Source of the DNA: RFQD01 sp049314515
GTDB lineage: Bacteria; Actinomycetota; Actinomycetes; Actinomycetales; Microbacteriaceae
Reading direction: 5' to 3'
DNA: 9,906 bases
Assembly (NCBI GenBank): GCA_049314515.1
Contig: JBMOEY010000051.1
Location: 1 to 9,906 of the forward strand
How positions within the stretch are numbered: position 1 is the first letter of the stretch; each line of letters starts with the position of its first letter. The notes beneath the pieces were generated by a model. It was not told the origin of the DNA. It made no database searches and saw only the letters and a program-made list of their open reading frames with translations. A program made the position numbers and the translations under genes. This document shows positions 1 through 5,624 of this stretch, one piece after another.

Positions 1-434
1 AGGTAGTTCGCCCGCAGAGTGATGGCCAAGATCCCGCATCCGTCGCATTTCAAACCGTCGAGTTTGCAAAGAATAACGGCACCGACATTGTCATCGTCGA
101 CACGGCCGGCCGGTTGCAGACCAAGAGCGGTTTGATGGATGAACTGTCAAAGATCCGCCGAGTCATCGAGAAACAGGTTCCTGTCTCCGAGGTGTTGCTC
201 GTTCTCGACGCGACCACGGGTCAAAACGGACTCGCGCAGGCCGAAGCTTTTCTCGAACATGCGGGCGTGACCGGCCTCGTGTTGACCAAACTCGACGGTT
301 CGGCCAAGGGCGGTTTCGTGCTTGCCGTTCAGGAGCGAACAGGCATTCCGGTGAAACTTGTGGGGACGGGCGAAGGCTTGAGTGACCTCTCTGGCTTCAA
401 CCCTGTCTCGTTCGCCGCCCAGCTCGTCGAATAG
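1..434 (+). CDS. ftsY: Signal recognition particle receptor FtsY (C-terminal part only)
   Basis: This is the 3' end of a gene that enters from the left edge; the reading frame begins at base 3 and ends with TAG at 432-434. FtsY is the membrane-associated GTPase that docks SRP-ribosome complexes at the SecYEG channel. The visible 143 residues are the second half of the SRP-type G domain: a DTAGRLQTKSGLMDEL stretch (G3), LLVLDATTGQNGL, LTKLDGSAKGG (G4 specificity motif TKLD), then VKLVGTGEGLSDLSGFNP (G5 region). The ending FAAQLVE is a normal FtsY terminus. TGQN after LDA and the SAKGG sequence fit FtsY better than Ffh, which is encoded complete just downstream. The P-loop and the acidic N-terminal domain lie outside the window. 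A 29-nt gap separates it from ffh. Confidence 0.95.
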   Translation, partial: VVRPQSDGQDPASVAFQTVEFAKNNGTDIVIVDTAGRLQTKSGLMDELSKIRRVIEKQVPVSEVLLVLDATTGQNGLAQAEAFLEHAGVTGLVLTKLDGSAKGGFVLAVQERTGIPVKLVGTGEGLSDLSGFNPVSFAAQLVE

Positions 435-448
435 GCCAGCACGTCGAA

Positions 449-454
449 TATGCT
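449..454 (+). promoter_or_regulatory. Candidate -10 box for ffh
   Basis: TATGCT fits the TAnnnT pattern and lies 9 nt before the ffh ATG, so a transcript would start about 3 nt upstream of the gene. Support is indirect: the 29-nt ftsY-ffh gap has no Shine-Dalgarno sequence. No convincing -35 hexamer is seen. The match could be chance, and ffh may simply be co-transcribed with ftsY. Confidence 0.25.
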
Positions 455-463
455 TGACGCGTT

Positions 464-2026
464 ATGGCAACGTTTTCAGATCTCTCTTCGCGGTTAACGG
501 ATTCGCTCAAGAACCTTCGCGGTAAGGGCAAGCTGTCGCCGGCCGATGTCGACGGCACCGTTCGGGAGATTCGACGTGCACTTCTGGATGCCGACGTCTC
601 GCTCGACGTCGTCAAAGACTTCACCGGTCGCGTGCGCGAACGTGCACTTGGCGATGATGTCAGCAAGGCTCTGAACCCGGCACAACAGGTTGTGCAGATT
701 GTCAACGACGAACTCGTCACGATTCTCGGTGGCGAACAACGCCGACTCGAGTTCGCCAAGAAACCTCCGACGGTCATCATGCTGGCCGGTTTGCAGGGTG
801 CCGGTAAGACAACGCTCGCGGGAAAACTCGCCAAGTATTTAGCCAAAGACAAGCACACGCCACTCCTTGTTGCGTGCGACCTTCAGCGCCCCAACGCGGT
901 GAATCAGTTGCAGGTGGTGGGCGAGAAGGCCGGCGTTGCCGTGTTCGCCCCGGAGCCCGGCAACGGTGTCGGTGACCCGGTCAAGGTGGCCAAGCAGTCG
1001 ATCAAGTACGCGCAAGACAAGGTGTATGACGTTGTCATCATCGACACGGCCGGACGACTCGGTGTCGACGCCGAGCTGATGAAGCAGGCATCCGACATTC
1101 GCAAAGCCACGAACCCCGATGAGGTGCTGTTCGTCATCGACGCCATGATCGGTCAGGATGCGATTGCCACGGCGAAAGCGTTCCAAGAGGGTGTCGACTT
1201 CACGGGTGTGGTGCTCTCGAAACTCGACGGTGATGCCCGCGGTGGTGCGGCGCTGTCGGTCGTATCGAGCACGGGACGCCCGATTCTCTTCGCATCGACA
1301 GGAGAAAGTCTCGACGAGTTCGAGCCCTTTTATCCCGACCGCATGGCAAGTCGAATTCTCGACCTCGGTGACATCCTCACGCTCATCGAACAGGCGCAGG
1401 AGGCGTTCGACGCCGACGAAGCTACGAAGATGGCGGAGAAGTTTAAGACCGACACTTTCACGCTCAACGACTTCTTGAGTCAAATGCAGCAGCTCAAAAA
1501 AATGGGTTCGCTGAAAAACATGATGGGCATGCTTCCCGGCGCGGGAAAGATGAAAGACCAGCTCGACAACTTCGACGAGAAAGAGATCACTCGCACCGAG
1601 GCCATCATTCAATCGATGACTCCGGCGGAGCGCGACAACACGAAGTTGCTCAACGGCTCTCGTCGACTGCGAATTGCCAAGGGTTCGGGAATGACGGTGA
1701 CCGATGTTAACGCACTCGTCAACCGGTTTGAACAGGCCGCCAAAATGATGAAGACCGTGGCCAAGGGTGGCGTGCCACAGGTTCCGGGCATGGGTCAGAT
1801 GGCGGGACTCGCGCACGGAAAGGGTCGCTCAGCTGCTCCAGCCAAGAAGAAGGGCTCGAAGTCAGGCAACCCAGCGAAACGGGCCGCCGAAAACGCGGGA
1901 CTCGCTGTCACCGCGTCCGGTTCGGGTGGGGCATCCGGGGCCGGTTTCGGACTGGGCGCGGGTAAAACCGGCGGTCCGACACCCGAAGAGTTGGATGCCC
2001 TGCAGAAGTTCCTCGGCAAGGGCTAA
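464..2026 (+). CDS. ffh: Signal recognition particle protein Ffh (SRP54 GTPase)
   Basis: Ffh binds the 4.5S/SRP RNA and the signal sequences of nascent membrane proteins, then pairs with FtsY for GTP-driven delivery. The 520-residue product shows the N domain (about 1-95, with ALLDADVSLDVV), then the G domain: P-loop GLQGAGKTT at 109-117, DLQRPNAVNQL at 139-149, DTAGR at 194-198 and SKLDGD at 252-257. The Met-rich M domain spans about 325-435. It includes the flexible finger loop KKMGSLKNMMGMLPG (345-359) and the RNA-binding helix with SRRLRIAKGSG (399-409). Beyond about residue 440 there is a low-complexity Gly/Ala/Lys tail of some 70 residues that ends in a conserved-looking PEELDALQKFLGKG. 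The ATG at 464 starts the canonical N domain. I see no Shine-Dalgarno sequence; a TATGCT box at 449-454 could be a -10 element giving a near-leaderless mRNA. Confidence 0.97.
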   Translation: MATFSDLSSRLTDSLKNLRGKGKLSPADVDGTVREIRRALLDADVSLDVVKDFTGRVRERALGDDVSKALNPAQQVVQIVNDELVTILGGEQRRLEFAKKPPTVIMLAGLQGAGKTTLAGKLAKYLAKDKHTPLLVACDLQRPNAVNQLQVVGEKAGVAVFAPEPGNGVGDPVKVAKQSIKYAQDKVYDVVIIDTAGRLGVDAELMKQASDIRKATNPDEVLFVIDAMIGQDAIATAKAFQEGVDFTGVVLSKLDGDARGGAALSVVSSTGRPILFASTGESLDEFEPFYPDRMASRILDLGDILTLIEQAQEAFDADEATKMAEKFKTDTFTLNDFLSQMQQLKKMGSLKNMMGMLPGAGKMKDQLDNFDEKEITRTEAIIQSMTPAERDNTKLLNGSRRLRIAKGSGMTVTDVNALVNRFEQAAKMMKTVAKGGVPQVPGMGQMAGLAHGKGRSAAPAKKKGSKSGNPAKRAAENAGLAVTASGSGGASGAGFGLGAGKTGGPTPEELDALQKFLGKG

Positions 2027-2064
2027 TCGCCCGATTCGCGTGCGAGCCCGTATCTCTGGCAGAC

Positions 2065-2070
2065 TAGGTA
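2065..2070 (+). promoter_or_regulatory. Possible -10 region for the rpsP operon
   Basis: TAGGTA lies 38 nt after the ffh stop and about 127 nt before the rpsP start. It is an imperfect match to TAnnnT and no good -35 hexamer is seen. It is proposed because the 170-nt spacer is long for this otherwise tightly packed region and contains a structured leader. It is a weak call. Confidence 0.22.
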
Positions 2071-2128
2071 GTCGCGTTCCTCTTCAAGATCGACCCTCTA
2101 ATCAGTCTCGAAGAGCGAATCCATCAGA

Positions 2129-2145
2129 GCTTTCGTCGCGAAAGC
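2129..2145 (+). promoter_or_regulatory. Hairpin in the rpsP 5' leader
   Basis: GCTTTCG (2129-2135) and CGAAAGC (2139-2145) form a perfect 7-bp stem around the 3-nt loop TCG, 51 nt before the rpsP start. No T-run follows, so it is not an intrinsic terminator. A second, imperfect stem lies upstream, with CTCTTC (2080-2085) opposite GAAGAG (2110-2115). Together they suggest a folded leader, possibly for regulation of the ribosomal-protein operon. The function is inferred only. Confidence 0.4.
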
Positions 2146-2187
2146 GTCCCCACGTTTGCGACCTCGTTCACCACACCCAGGAATCAC

Positions 2188-2192
2188 AGGAG
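2188..2192 (+). promoter_or_regulatory. Ribosome binding site of rpsP
   Basis: AGGAG sits 4 nt before the GTG at 2197. It is the clearest Shine-Dalgarno site of the left half of the window and supports GTG 2197 as the start of S16. Confidence 0.75.
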
Positions 2193-2196
2193 AATT

Positions 2197-2694
2197 GTGG
2201 CTGTCAAAATCCGTTTGAAGCGTCTCGGCAAGATTCGCTCACCTCACTACCGCATCGTCGTTGCCGACTCGCGCACCAAGCGCGACGGTCGAGTCATCGA
2301 AGAGATTGGGCTTTACCGCCCCACCGAGAACCCCTCGTTCATCAAGGTTGACTCCGAGCGCGCTCAGTACTGGCTCAGCGTCGGTGCTCAGCCGACCGAG
2401 CAGGTCACGGCGATCCTCAAGCTCACCGGCGACTGGGGACAGTTCAAGGGCGACAAGAACGCCAAGAGCACCGTGCAGGTCGCGGAACCCAAGGCTGTCT
2501 TCACGCTTGACGACAAGAAGAAGCCCGTTTTGCGTCCGAAGTCGGAGAAGCCGGTTGCCAAGGTCGAGGCCGCCGAGGCGGTCGTAGAAGAGGCCATCGC
2601 CGAAGCTGTTGCCGAAGAAATCGTGGAAGAAGCGGTCGCTGAGGTTGTCGCCGAAGAGGCTGCCGCTGAAGCTGCTGGCGAAGAGCAGGCCTAA
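2197..2694 (+). CDS. rpsP: 30S ribosomal protein S16
   Basis: S16 is an early-binding structural protein of the 30S subunit that contacts 16S rRNA. The GTG start has a good AGGAG site and yields the canonical N-terminus MAVKIRLKRLGKIRSPHYRIVVADSR, continuing with RDGRVIEEIGLYRP and a core that ends near residue 85. The full product is 165 residues, about twice the minimal bacterial S16. The extra length is a Lys/Pro-containing linker (about 100-120) followed by a low-complexity Ala/Glu/Val tail (about 124-165), strongly acidic and likely helical or disordered. Long acidic S16 tails are known in actinobacteria. It is the first gene of a ribosome-maturation cluster; khpA starts 6 nt after its stop. 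Confidence 0.97.
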   Translation: MAVKIRLKRLGKIRSPHYRIVVADSRTKRDGRVIEEIGLYRPTENPSFIKVDSERAQYWLSVGAQPTEQVTAILKLTGDWGQFKGDKNAKSTVQVAEPKAVFTLDDKKKPVLRPKSEKPVAKVEAAEAVVEEAIAEAVAEEIVEEAVAEVVAEEAAAEAAGEEQA

Positions 2695-2700
2695 GCACTC

Positions 2701-2937
2701 ATGCTCGCTGCCGCACTTGCGCACCTCGTCAAGGGTCTCGTTGAGCATCCCGATGACGTGGCCGTTGTGGCGCGGGAAACAAACCGTGGCGAGGTTCTCG
2801 AGGTTCGTGTGAACCCCGAGGACCTGGGCCGCGTGATTGGTCGTTCCGGGCGCACAGCAAAGTCGTTACGTCTTGTGATAAATGCGCTCGCCAAAGGGCG
2901 CAACGTACGTGTCGACATTGTCGACACCGACGCGTAG
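2701..2937 (+). CDS. khpA: KH-domain RNA-binding protein KhpA
   Basis: This 78-residue protein is a single small KH domain of the KhpA/YlqC family, RNA-binding proteins linked in other bacteria to RNA chaperoning and control of cell division or growth, often together with KhpB/Jag. The start MLAAALAHLVKGLVEHPDDV is typical of the family, and the RNA-contacting GxxG loop is visible as VIGRSGRTAKSLR, with GRSG at 47-50. The full domain is present and nothing else is attached. The gene begins 6 nt after rpsP and its TAG stop directly abuts the ATG of rimM, so translational coupling is likely. No separate strong ribosome binding site is seen. KhpA between rpsP and rimM is a recurrent arrangement in Gram-positive bacteria. 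Confidence 0.93.
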   Translation: MLAAALAHLVKGLVEHPDDVAVVARETNRGEVLEVRVNPEDLGRVIGRSGRTAKSLRLVINALAKGRNVRVDIVDTDA

Positions 2938-3537
2938 ATGCCCAAAACGACGAGTCCGGGGCAGCTTCGCGTCGGCCGTCTGACCAAGGCGCACGGTCTC
3001 AAAGGCGCAATCAAGCTCGAGCTCTACACCGACGAACCCGACAAACGATTCGTCCCCGGAGCCGTGTTTTCATTGCAAGTTCCCGAGAGTTCGCCCTGGT
3101 TTGGCAAGACAATCGAGTTTGCGCAGTTGCGCTGGTACAACGGTCATCCCGTCGGATTTTTTCACGGTATCGAGGATAGAACGGCAGCGGAAACGCTGAT
3201 CAAGGCGATTCTGTGGATGGACCACGACGATTCGGCGTTGCCCGAGGAAAACGACGCGTGGTACGACCATCAACTCACCGGGCTCAACGTGCTGCGTGAC
3301 GATGTCAAAGTCGGCACGGTTTCTCGGGTCGACCACTTTCCGGCTCAGGACTTACTCATTGTCGCAACATCGAACGGCGAAGTGATGGTGCCGTTTGTGA
3401 AGGCCATCGTCTCCGAGGTCAACATCGAGGCCCAGACGCTCACCATCACGCCGCCGCTCGGACTCTTCGAAGACCTACCCGACGAGCCGGATCAACCCGA
3501 CGAGCCGGCTGAACTCACCGAGCTCGCCGAGGGATAA
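2938..3537 (+). CDS. rimM: Ribosome maturation factor RimM
   Basis: RimM assists late 30S assembly, binding S19 and the 16S rRNA head region. The 199-residue product has the N-terminal RimM beta-barrel (RVGRLTKAHGLKGAIKL at 11-27; GIEDRTAAE at 77-85) and the C-terminal PRC-barrel, which starts near EENDAWYDHQLTGL (103-116) and includes GEVMVPFVKAIV (147-158). After TPPLGLFEDL the protein adds an acidic, Pro-rich tail, PDEPDQPDEPAELTELAEG (181-199), encoded partly by an imperfect 18-nt tandem duplication. The ATG directly follows the khpA stop codon with no gap and no visible Shine-Dalgarno sequence, so expression probably depends on coupled translation. trmD follows 2 nt after the stop. Confidence 0.96.
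   Translation: MPKTTSPGQLRVGRLTKAHGLKGAIKLELYTDEPDKRFVPGAVFSLQVPESSPWFGKTIEFAQLRWYNGHPVGFFHGIEDRTAAETLIKAILWMDHDDSALPEENDAWYDHQLTGLNVLRDDVKVGTVSRVDHFPAQDLLIVATSNGEVMVPFVKAIVSEVNIEAQTLTITPPLGLFEDLPDEPDQPDEPAELTELAEG
3529..3533 (+). promoter_or_regulatory. Ribosome binding site of trmD
   Basis: GAGGG lies inside the last codons of rimM, 6 nt before the trmD GTG at 3540. It supports that start and permits both independent initiation and coupling. Confidence 0.6.
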
Positions 3538-3539
3538 CC

Positions 3540-4220
3540 GTGCGTTTCGACGTCATCACGATTTTTCCTGTGTTCTTCGAGGTGCTCGATATCTCGTTAC
3601 TGGGTAAGGCGAGTTCAAACGGGATCATCGAGTACAGCATCCACGACCTTCGCGCCTTCACTCACGACAAGCACCGCACGGTTGATGACACCCCCTACGG
3701 CGGAGGTGCGGGCATGGTCATGAAGCCGGAACCGTGGGGTGACGCCATCGATGCGGTTGCCGCCGACAAGGCCGTGCTGGTCGTGCCGTCGCCGGCGGGC
3801 GAACGTTTCTCGCAGTCGATGGCTCGTGAATTCGCAGAGGCACCCCAACTCATTTTCGCCTGTGGACGCTACGAAGGCATCGACCAGCGTGTGTTCGATC
3901 ATTTTTCGACACGGATGCACGTGCGCGCGGTCTCCCTCGGCGACTACGTGCTCAACGGAGGTGAGGTTGCCGCTCTCGCGATGATCGAAGCGGTCGCGCG
4001 ACTCGTACCGGGTGTTGTGGGAAACCCCGAGTCGCTCGTCGAAGAGTCGCACGAAGACGGCCTGCTCGAATATCCGAGCTATACCAAACCACAAGAGTGG
4101 CGCGGGCTCGAGGTTCCGCCCGTGCTGCTGACGGGCAATCATGGCGCGATTGCCGCGTGGCGCCGTGAGCAGCAGGTTTCGCGCACGCGCGATGTGAGGC
4201 CGGATCTGCTTCCCGATTAG
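3540..4220 (+). CDS. trmD: tRNA (guanine-N1)-methyltransferase TrmD
   Basis: TrmD methylates N1 of G37 next to the anticodon, using S-adenosylmethionine, and so prevents +1 frameshifting. The 226-residue product has MRFDVITIFPVFFEVL at the N-terminus, HDLRAFTHDKHRTVDDTPYGGGAGMVMKPEP (36-65), and the SPOUT-knot motifs CGRYEGID (108-115) and SLGDYVLNGGE (132-142). The C-terminal domain contains YPSYTKPQEWRG and VPPVLLTGNHGAI. Arg154 aligns with the catalytic Arg154 of the Haemophilus enzyme. The position of its catalytic Asp169 is Glu here (VEESHEDGLL) in an ungapped alignment. The C-terminus is shorter than in gammaproteobacterial TrmD and ends soon after RPDLL. A GTG start with GAGGG 6 nt upstream is used, and the gene closes the rpsP-khpA-rimM-trmD unit. 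Confidence 0.96.
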   Translation: MRFDVITIFPVFFEVLDISLLGKASSNGIIEYSIHDLRAFTHDKHRTVDDTPYGGGAGMVMKPEPWGDAIDAVAADKAVLVVPSPAGERFSQSMAREFAEAPQLIFACGRYEGIDQRVFDHFSTRMHVRAVSLGDYVLNGGEVAALAMIEAVARLVPGVVGNPESLVEESHEDGLLEYPSYTKPQEWRGLEVPPVLLTGNHGAIAAWRREQQVSRTRDVRPDLLPD

Positions 4221-4377
4221 GTGCGCCCGCGCTCCACATGACAAAATAGGGAAGTTGTCTCAACAGCGGTTTTTGATTCTGCTACAGGGGAATCGATGAA
4301 ATGCCCGCGCGCGACATCCACTCATCACCCACATACCCGTGCGACGACCTGTAGCGAGCACAGAGAGCGAAGAAATC
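4221..4377 (+). promoter_or_regulatory. Leader region of rplS
   Basis: This 157-nt spacer between trmD and rplS carries no trmD terminator that I can see. TGACAAAAT at 4239-4247 resembles an extended -10 element (TGn plus CAAAAT) and would give a leader of about 125 nt. AGGGG at 4286-4290 is a good Shine-Dalgarno match but is about 90 nt from rplS. It instead precedes two small overlapping ORFs, ATG 4296-4391 (31 aa) and ATG 4301-4354 (17 aa). A leader-peptide or autoregulatory function is possible but unproven. Confidence 0.35.
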
Positions 4378-4725
4378 ATGCACAAGCTTGACGCCGTCGA
4401 CGCAGCGAGTCTGCGTAGCGACATCCCCGAGTTCCGCGCCGGAGACACCGTCAAGGTCCACGTGAACATCATCGAAGGTAACCGTTCACGTATCCAGGTT
4501 TTTCAGGGCGTCGTCATCGGACGTTCCGGTGAGAGCGTTCGCGAAACGTTCACCGTTCGCAAAGTGAGTTTTCAGGTCGGAGTGGAGCGTACCTTCCCGG
4601 TGCACTCGCCGATCATCGACCACATCGAGGTCGTCACCCGTGGTGACGTGCGTCGCGCCAAGCTGTACTACCTGCGCGACCTGCGCGGTAAGAAAGCCAA
4701 AATTAAAGAGAAGCGTGACTTCTAA
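4378..4725 (+). CDS. rplS: 50S ribosomal protein L19
   Basis: L19 sits at the 30S-50S interface of the ribosome. The open frame extends upstream to a GTG at 4339, but the family N-terminus is matched by the ATG at 4378 (MHKLDAVDAASLRSDIPEFRAGDTVKVHVNIIEG), giving 115 residues, the usual L19 length. Other family motifs are RIQVFQGVVIGR (38-49), RETFTVRKVSFQVGVERTFPVHSP (55-78) and VRRAKLYYLRDLRGKKAKIKEKRD (91-114). The gene follows trmD as in the widely conserved rpsP-rimM-trmD-rplS order, but after a 157-nt leader, so it may have its own promoter. The ribosome binding site is weak (purine-rich GAGAGCGAAG). A strong intrinsic terminator begins 26 nt after the stop. Confidence 0.96.
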   Translation: MHKLDAVDAASLRSDIPEFRAGDTVKVHVNIIEGNRSRIQVFQGVVIGRSGESVRETFTVRKVSFQVGVERTFPVHSPIIDHIEVVTRGDVRRAKLYYLRDLRGKKAKIKEKRDF

Positions 4726-4750
4726 GTCATTGACCGCACATCTCGAGAGC

Positions 4751-4784
4751 AACCCCCGACCGTCGTGGTCGGGGGTTCTTTTGT
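4751..4784 (+). terminator. Intrinsic terminator after rplS
   Basis: AACCCCCGACC (4751-4761) and GGTCGGGGGTT (4767-4777) form a perfect 11-bp stem with the 5-nt loop GTCGT, followed by the T-rich tail CTTTTGT. It ends the rpsP-to-rplS transcription unit and separates it from lepB, which needs its own promoter. This is the only convincing intrinsic terminator in the window. Confidence 0.92.
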
Positions 4785-4820
4785 GACGTGTCCACAGTAA
4801 ATACGCAACAACGTGACTCG

Positions 4821-4826
4821 TAGGAT
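4821..4826 (+). promoter_or_regulatory. -10 box of a probable leaderless lepB promoter
   Basis: TAGGAT fits TAnnnT and is separated by 6 nt from the GTG at 4833, the spacing expected if transcription starts on the start codon itself. A terminator just upstream means lepB needs a promoter here, and no Shine-Dalgarno sequence at useful spacing is present. A -35 hexamer is not obvious, which is common in actinobacterial promoters. Confidence 0.55.
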
Positions 4827-4832
4827 AGGGCA

Positions 4833-5618
4833 GTGACGACTTCCACCCCGCAGCGAAGCCTCGGGTCTTCCATTCTCGGATTTCTTCGAGATGTGATTGT
4901 CATCGTCGCGATTGCCATCGTCGTGTCATTTGTGGTTAAGACATTCCTGATTCGGTCGTTTTTCATCCCCTCGGCGTCCATGCAGGACACGCTCTTGGCC
5001 CCTGATCCCACCACTGGCCGGGAAGCCGATCGTGTGATTGTCAACGAGCTCGTTCCCGACGTCATGCCCATCTCGCGGGGCGACATCGTTGTGTTTCGCG
5101 ACCCTGGCGGGTGGCTTCCCGCGTCGGCCACACCGCCGCTGACAAACCCGATACAGGTGGGCGCCGAATGGGTCATGTCACTCTTCGGGTTGGCATCGCC
5201 GGACAGCAATGAGCACCTCATCAAACGTGTCATCGGCCTGCCAGGAGACACCGTGGTCTGCTGTACGCCAACAGGCGAATTGACCGTGAATGGCACGCCC
5301 CTTATTGAGCCCTACATCAACCCCAATACGCAGGGTCGCGCCTCCGCCGTCGACTTCTCCGTCACGATTCCCGAGGGCGCACTGTGGGTGATGGGCGATA
5401 ATCGCAATAACTCTGCAGACTCGCGTTTCCATCCGGATCAACCCGGACACGGCTTCGTGGGAATTGACGACGTCGTGGGTCGCGCATTCGTCATTAGTTG
5501 GCCCATCAGTCGATGGACGTGGCTGTCGAACTATCCAGAAGTATTCCAAAATGTGCCGAAAGCACCCGAACTTCCGCTCGGATTTGAGTCGACGCCCAGC
5601 GTTGGACCTCGCCCCTAA
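4833..5618 (+). CDS. lepB: Signal peptidase I
   Basis: Type I signal peptidase cleaves signal peptides from exported pre-proteins on the outer face of the cell membrane. The 261-residue protein has one N-terminal membrane segment (about 18-37, rich in Val and Ile), then the conserved boxes of peptidase family S26. FFIPSASMQDTL carries the nucleophile Ser49, NEHLIKRVIGLPGD carries the general base Lys131, and GDNRNNSADSR (188-198) is box E. A vicinal Cys-Cys pair follows at 143-144 (VVCCTPTGEL). The GTG start at 4833 puts the membrane segment at the expected distance from the N-terminus. The gene lies downstream of the rplS terminator and 6 nt before rnhB, so lepB and rnhB are probably co-transcribed. 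Confidence 0.95.
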   Translation: MTTSTPQRSLGSSILGFLRDVIVIVAIAIVVSFVVKTFLIRSFFIPSASMQDTLLAPDPTTGREADRVIVNELVPDVMPISRGDIVVFRDPGGWLPASATPPLTNPIQVGAEWVMSLFGLASPDSNEHLIKRVIGLPGDTVVCCTPTGELTVNGTPLIEPYINPNTQGRASAVDFSVTIPEGALWVMGDNRNNSADSRFHPDQPGHGFVGIDDVVGRAFVISWPISRWTWLSNYPEVFQNVPKAPELPLGFESTPSVGPRP

Positions 5619-5624
5619 CCGACA

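Noticed and set aside
839..1816. Long antisense open frame (325 codons) opposite ffh
   Set aside because: It lies wholly inside a clear ffh on the other strand, has no recognisable domain, and its Arg/His-rich composition is what a high-GC gene yields when read in reverse.
1767..2351. Plus-strand frame running across the ffh-rpsP spacer
   Set aside because: It overlaps the ends of both ffh and rpsP in the wrong frame, is Arg/Ser-rich and low complexity, and has no recognisable motif.
3615..4244. Antisense open frame (209 codons) opposite trmD
   Set aside because: It is a complete shadow of trmD, with no family motif and no promoter or ribosome binding site.
4254..4274. GTTG-TCT-CAAC stem followed at a distance by five T, considered as a trmD terminator
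   Set aside because: The stem is only 4 bp and 5 nt separate it from the T-run, too weak for intrinsic termination.
4339..4377. Upstream in-frame GTG that would add 13 residues to L19
   Set aside because: The family N-terminus begins at the ATG at 4378, and the extra residues (MRRPVASTESEEI) resemble no L19.
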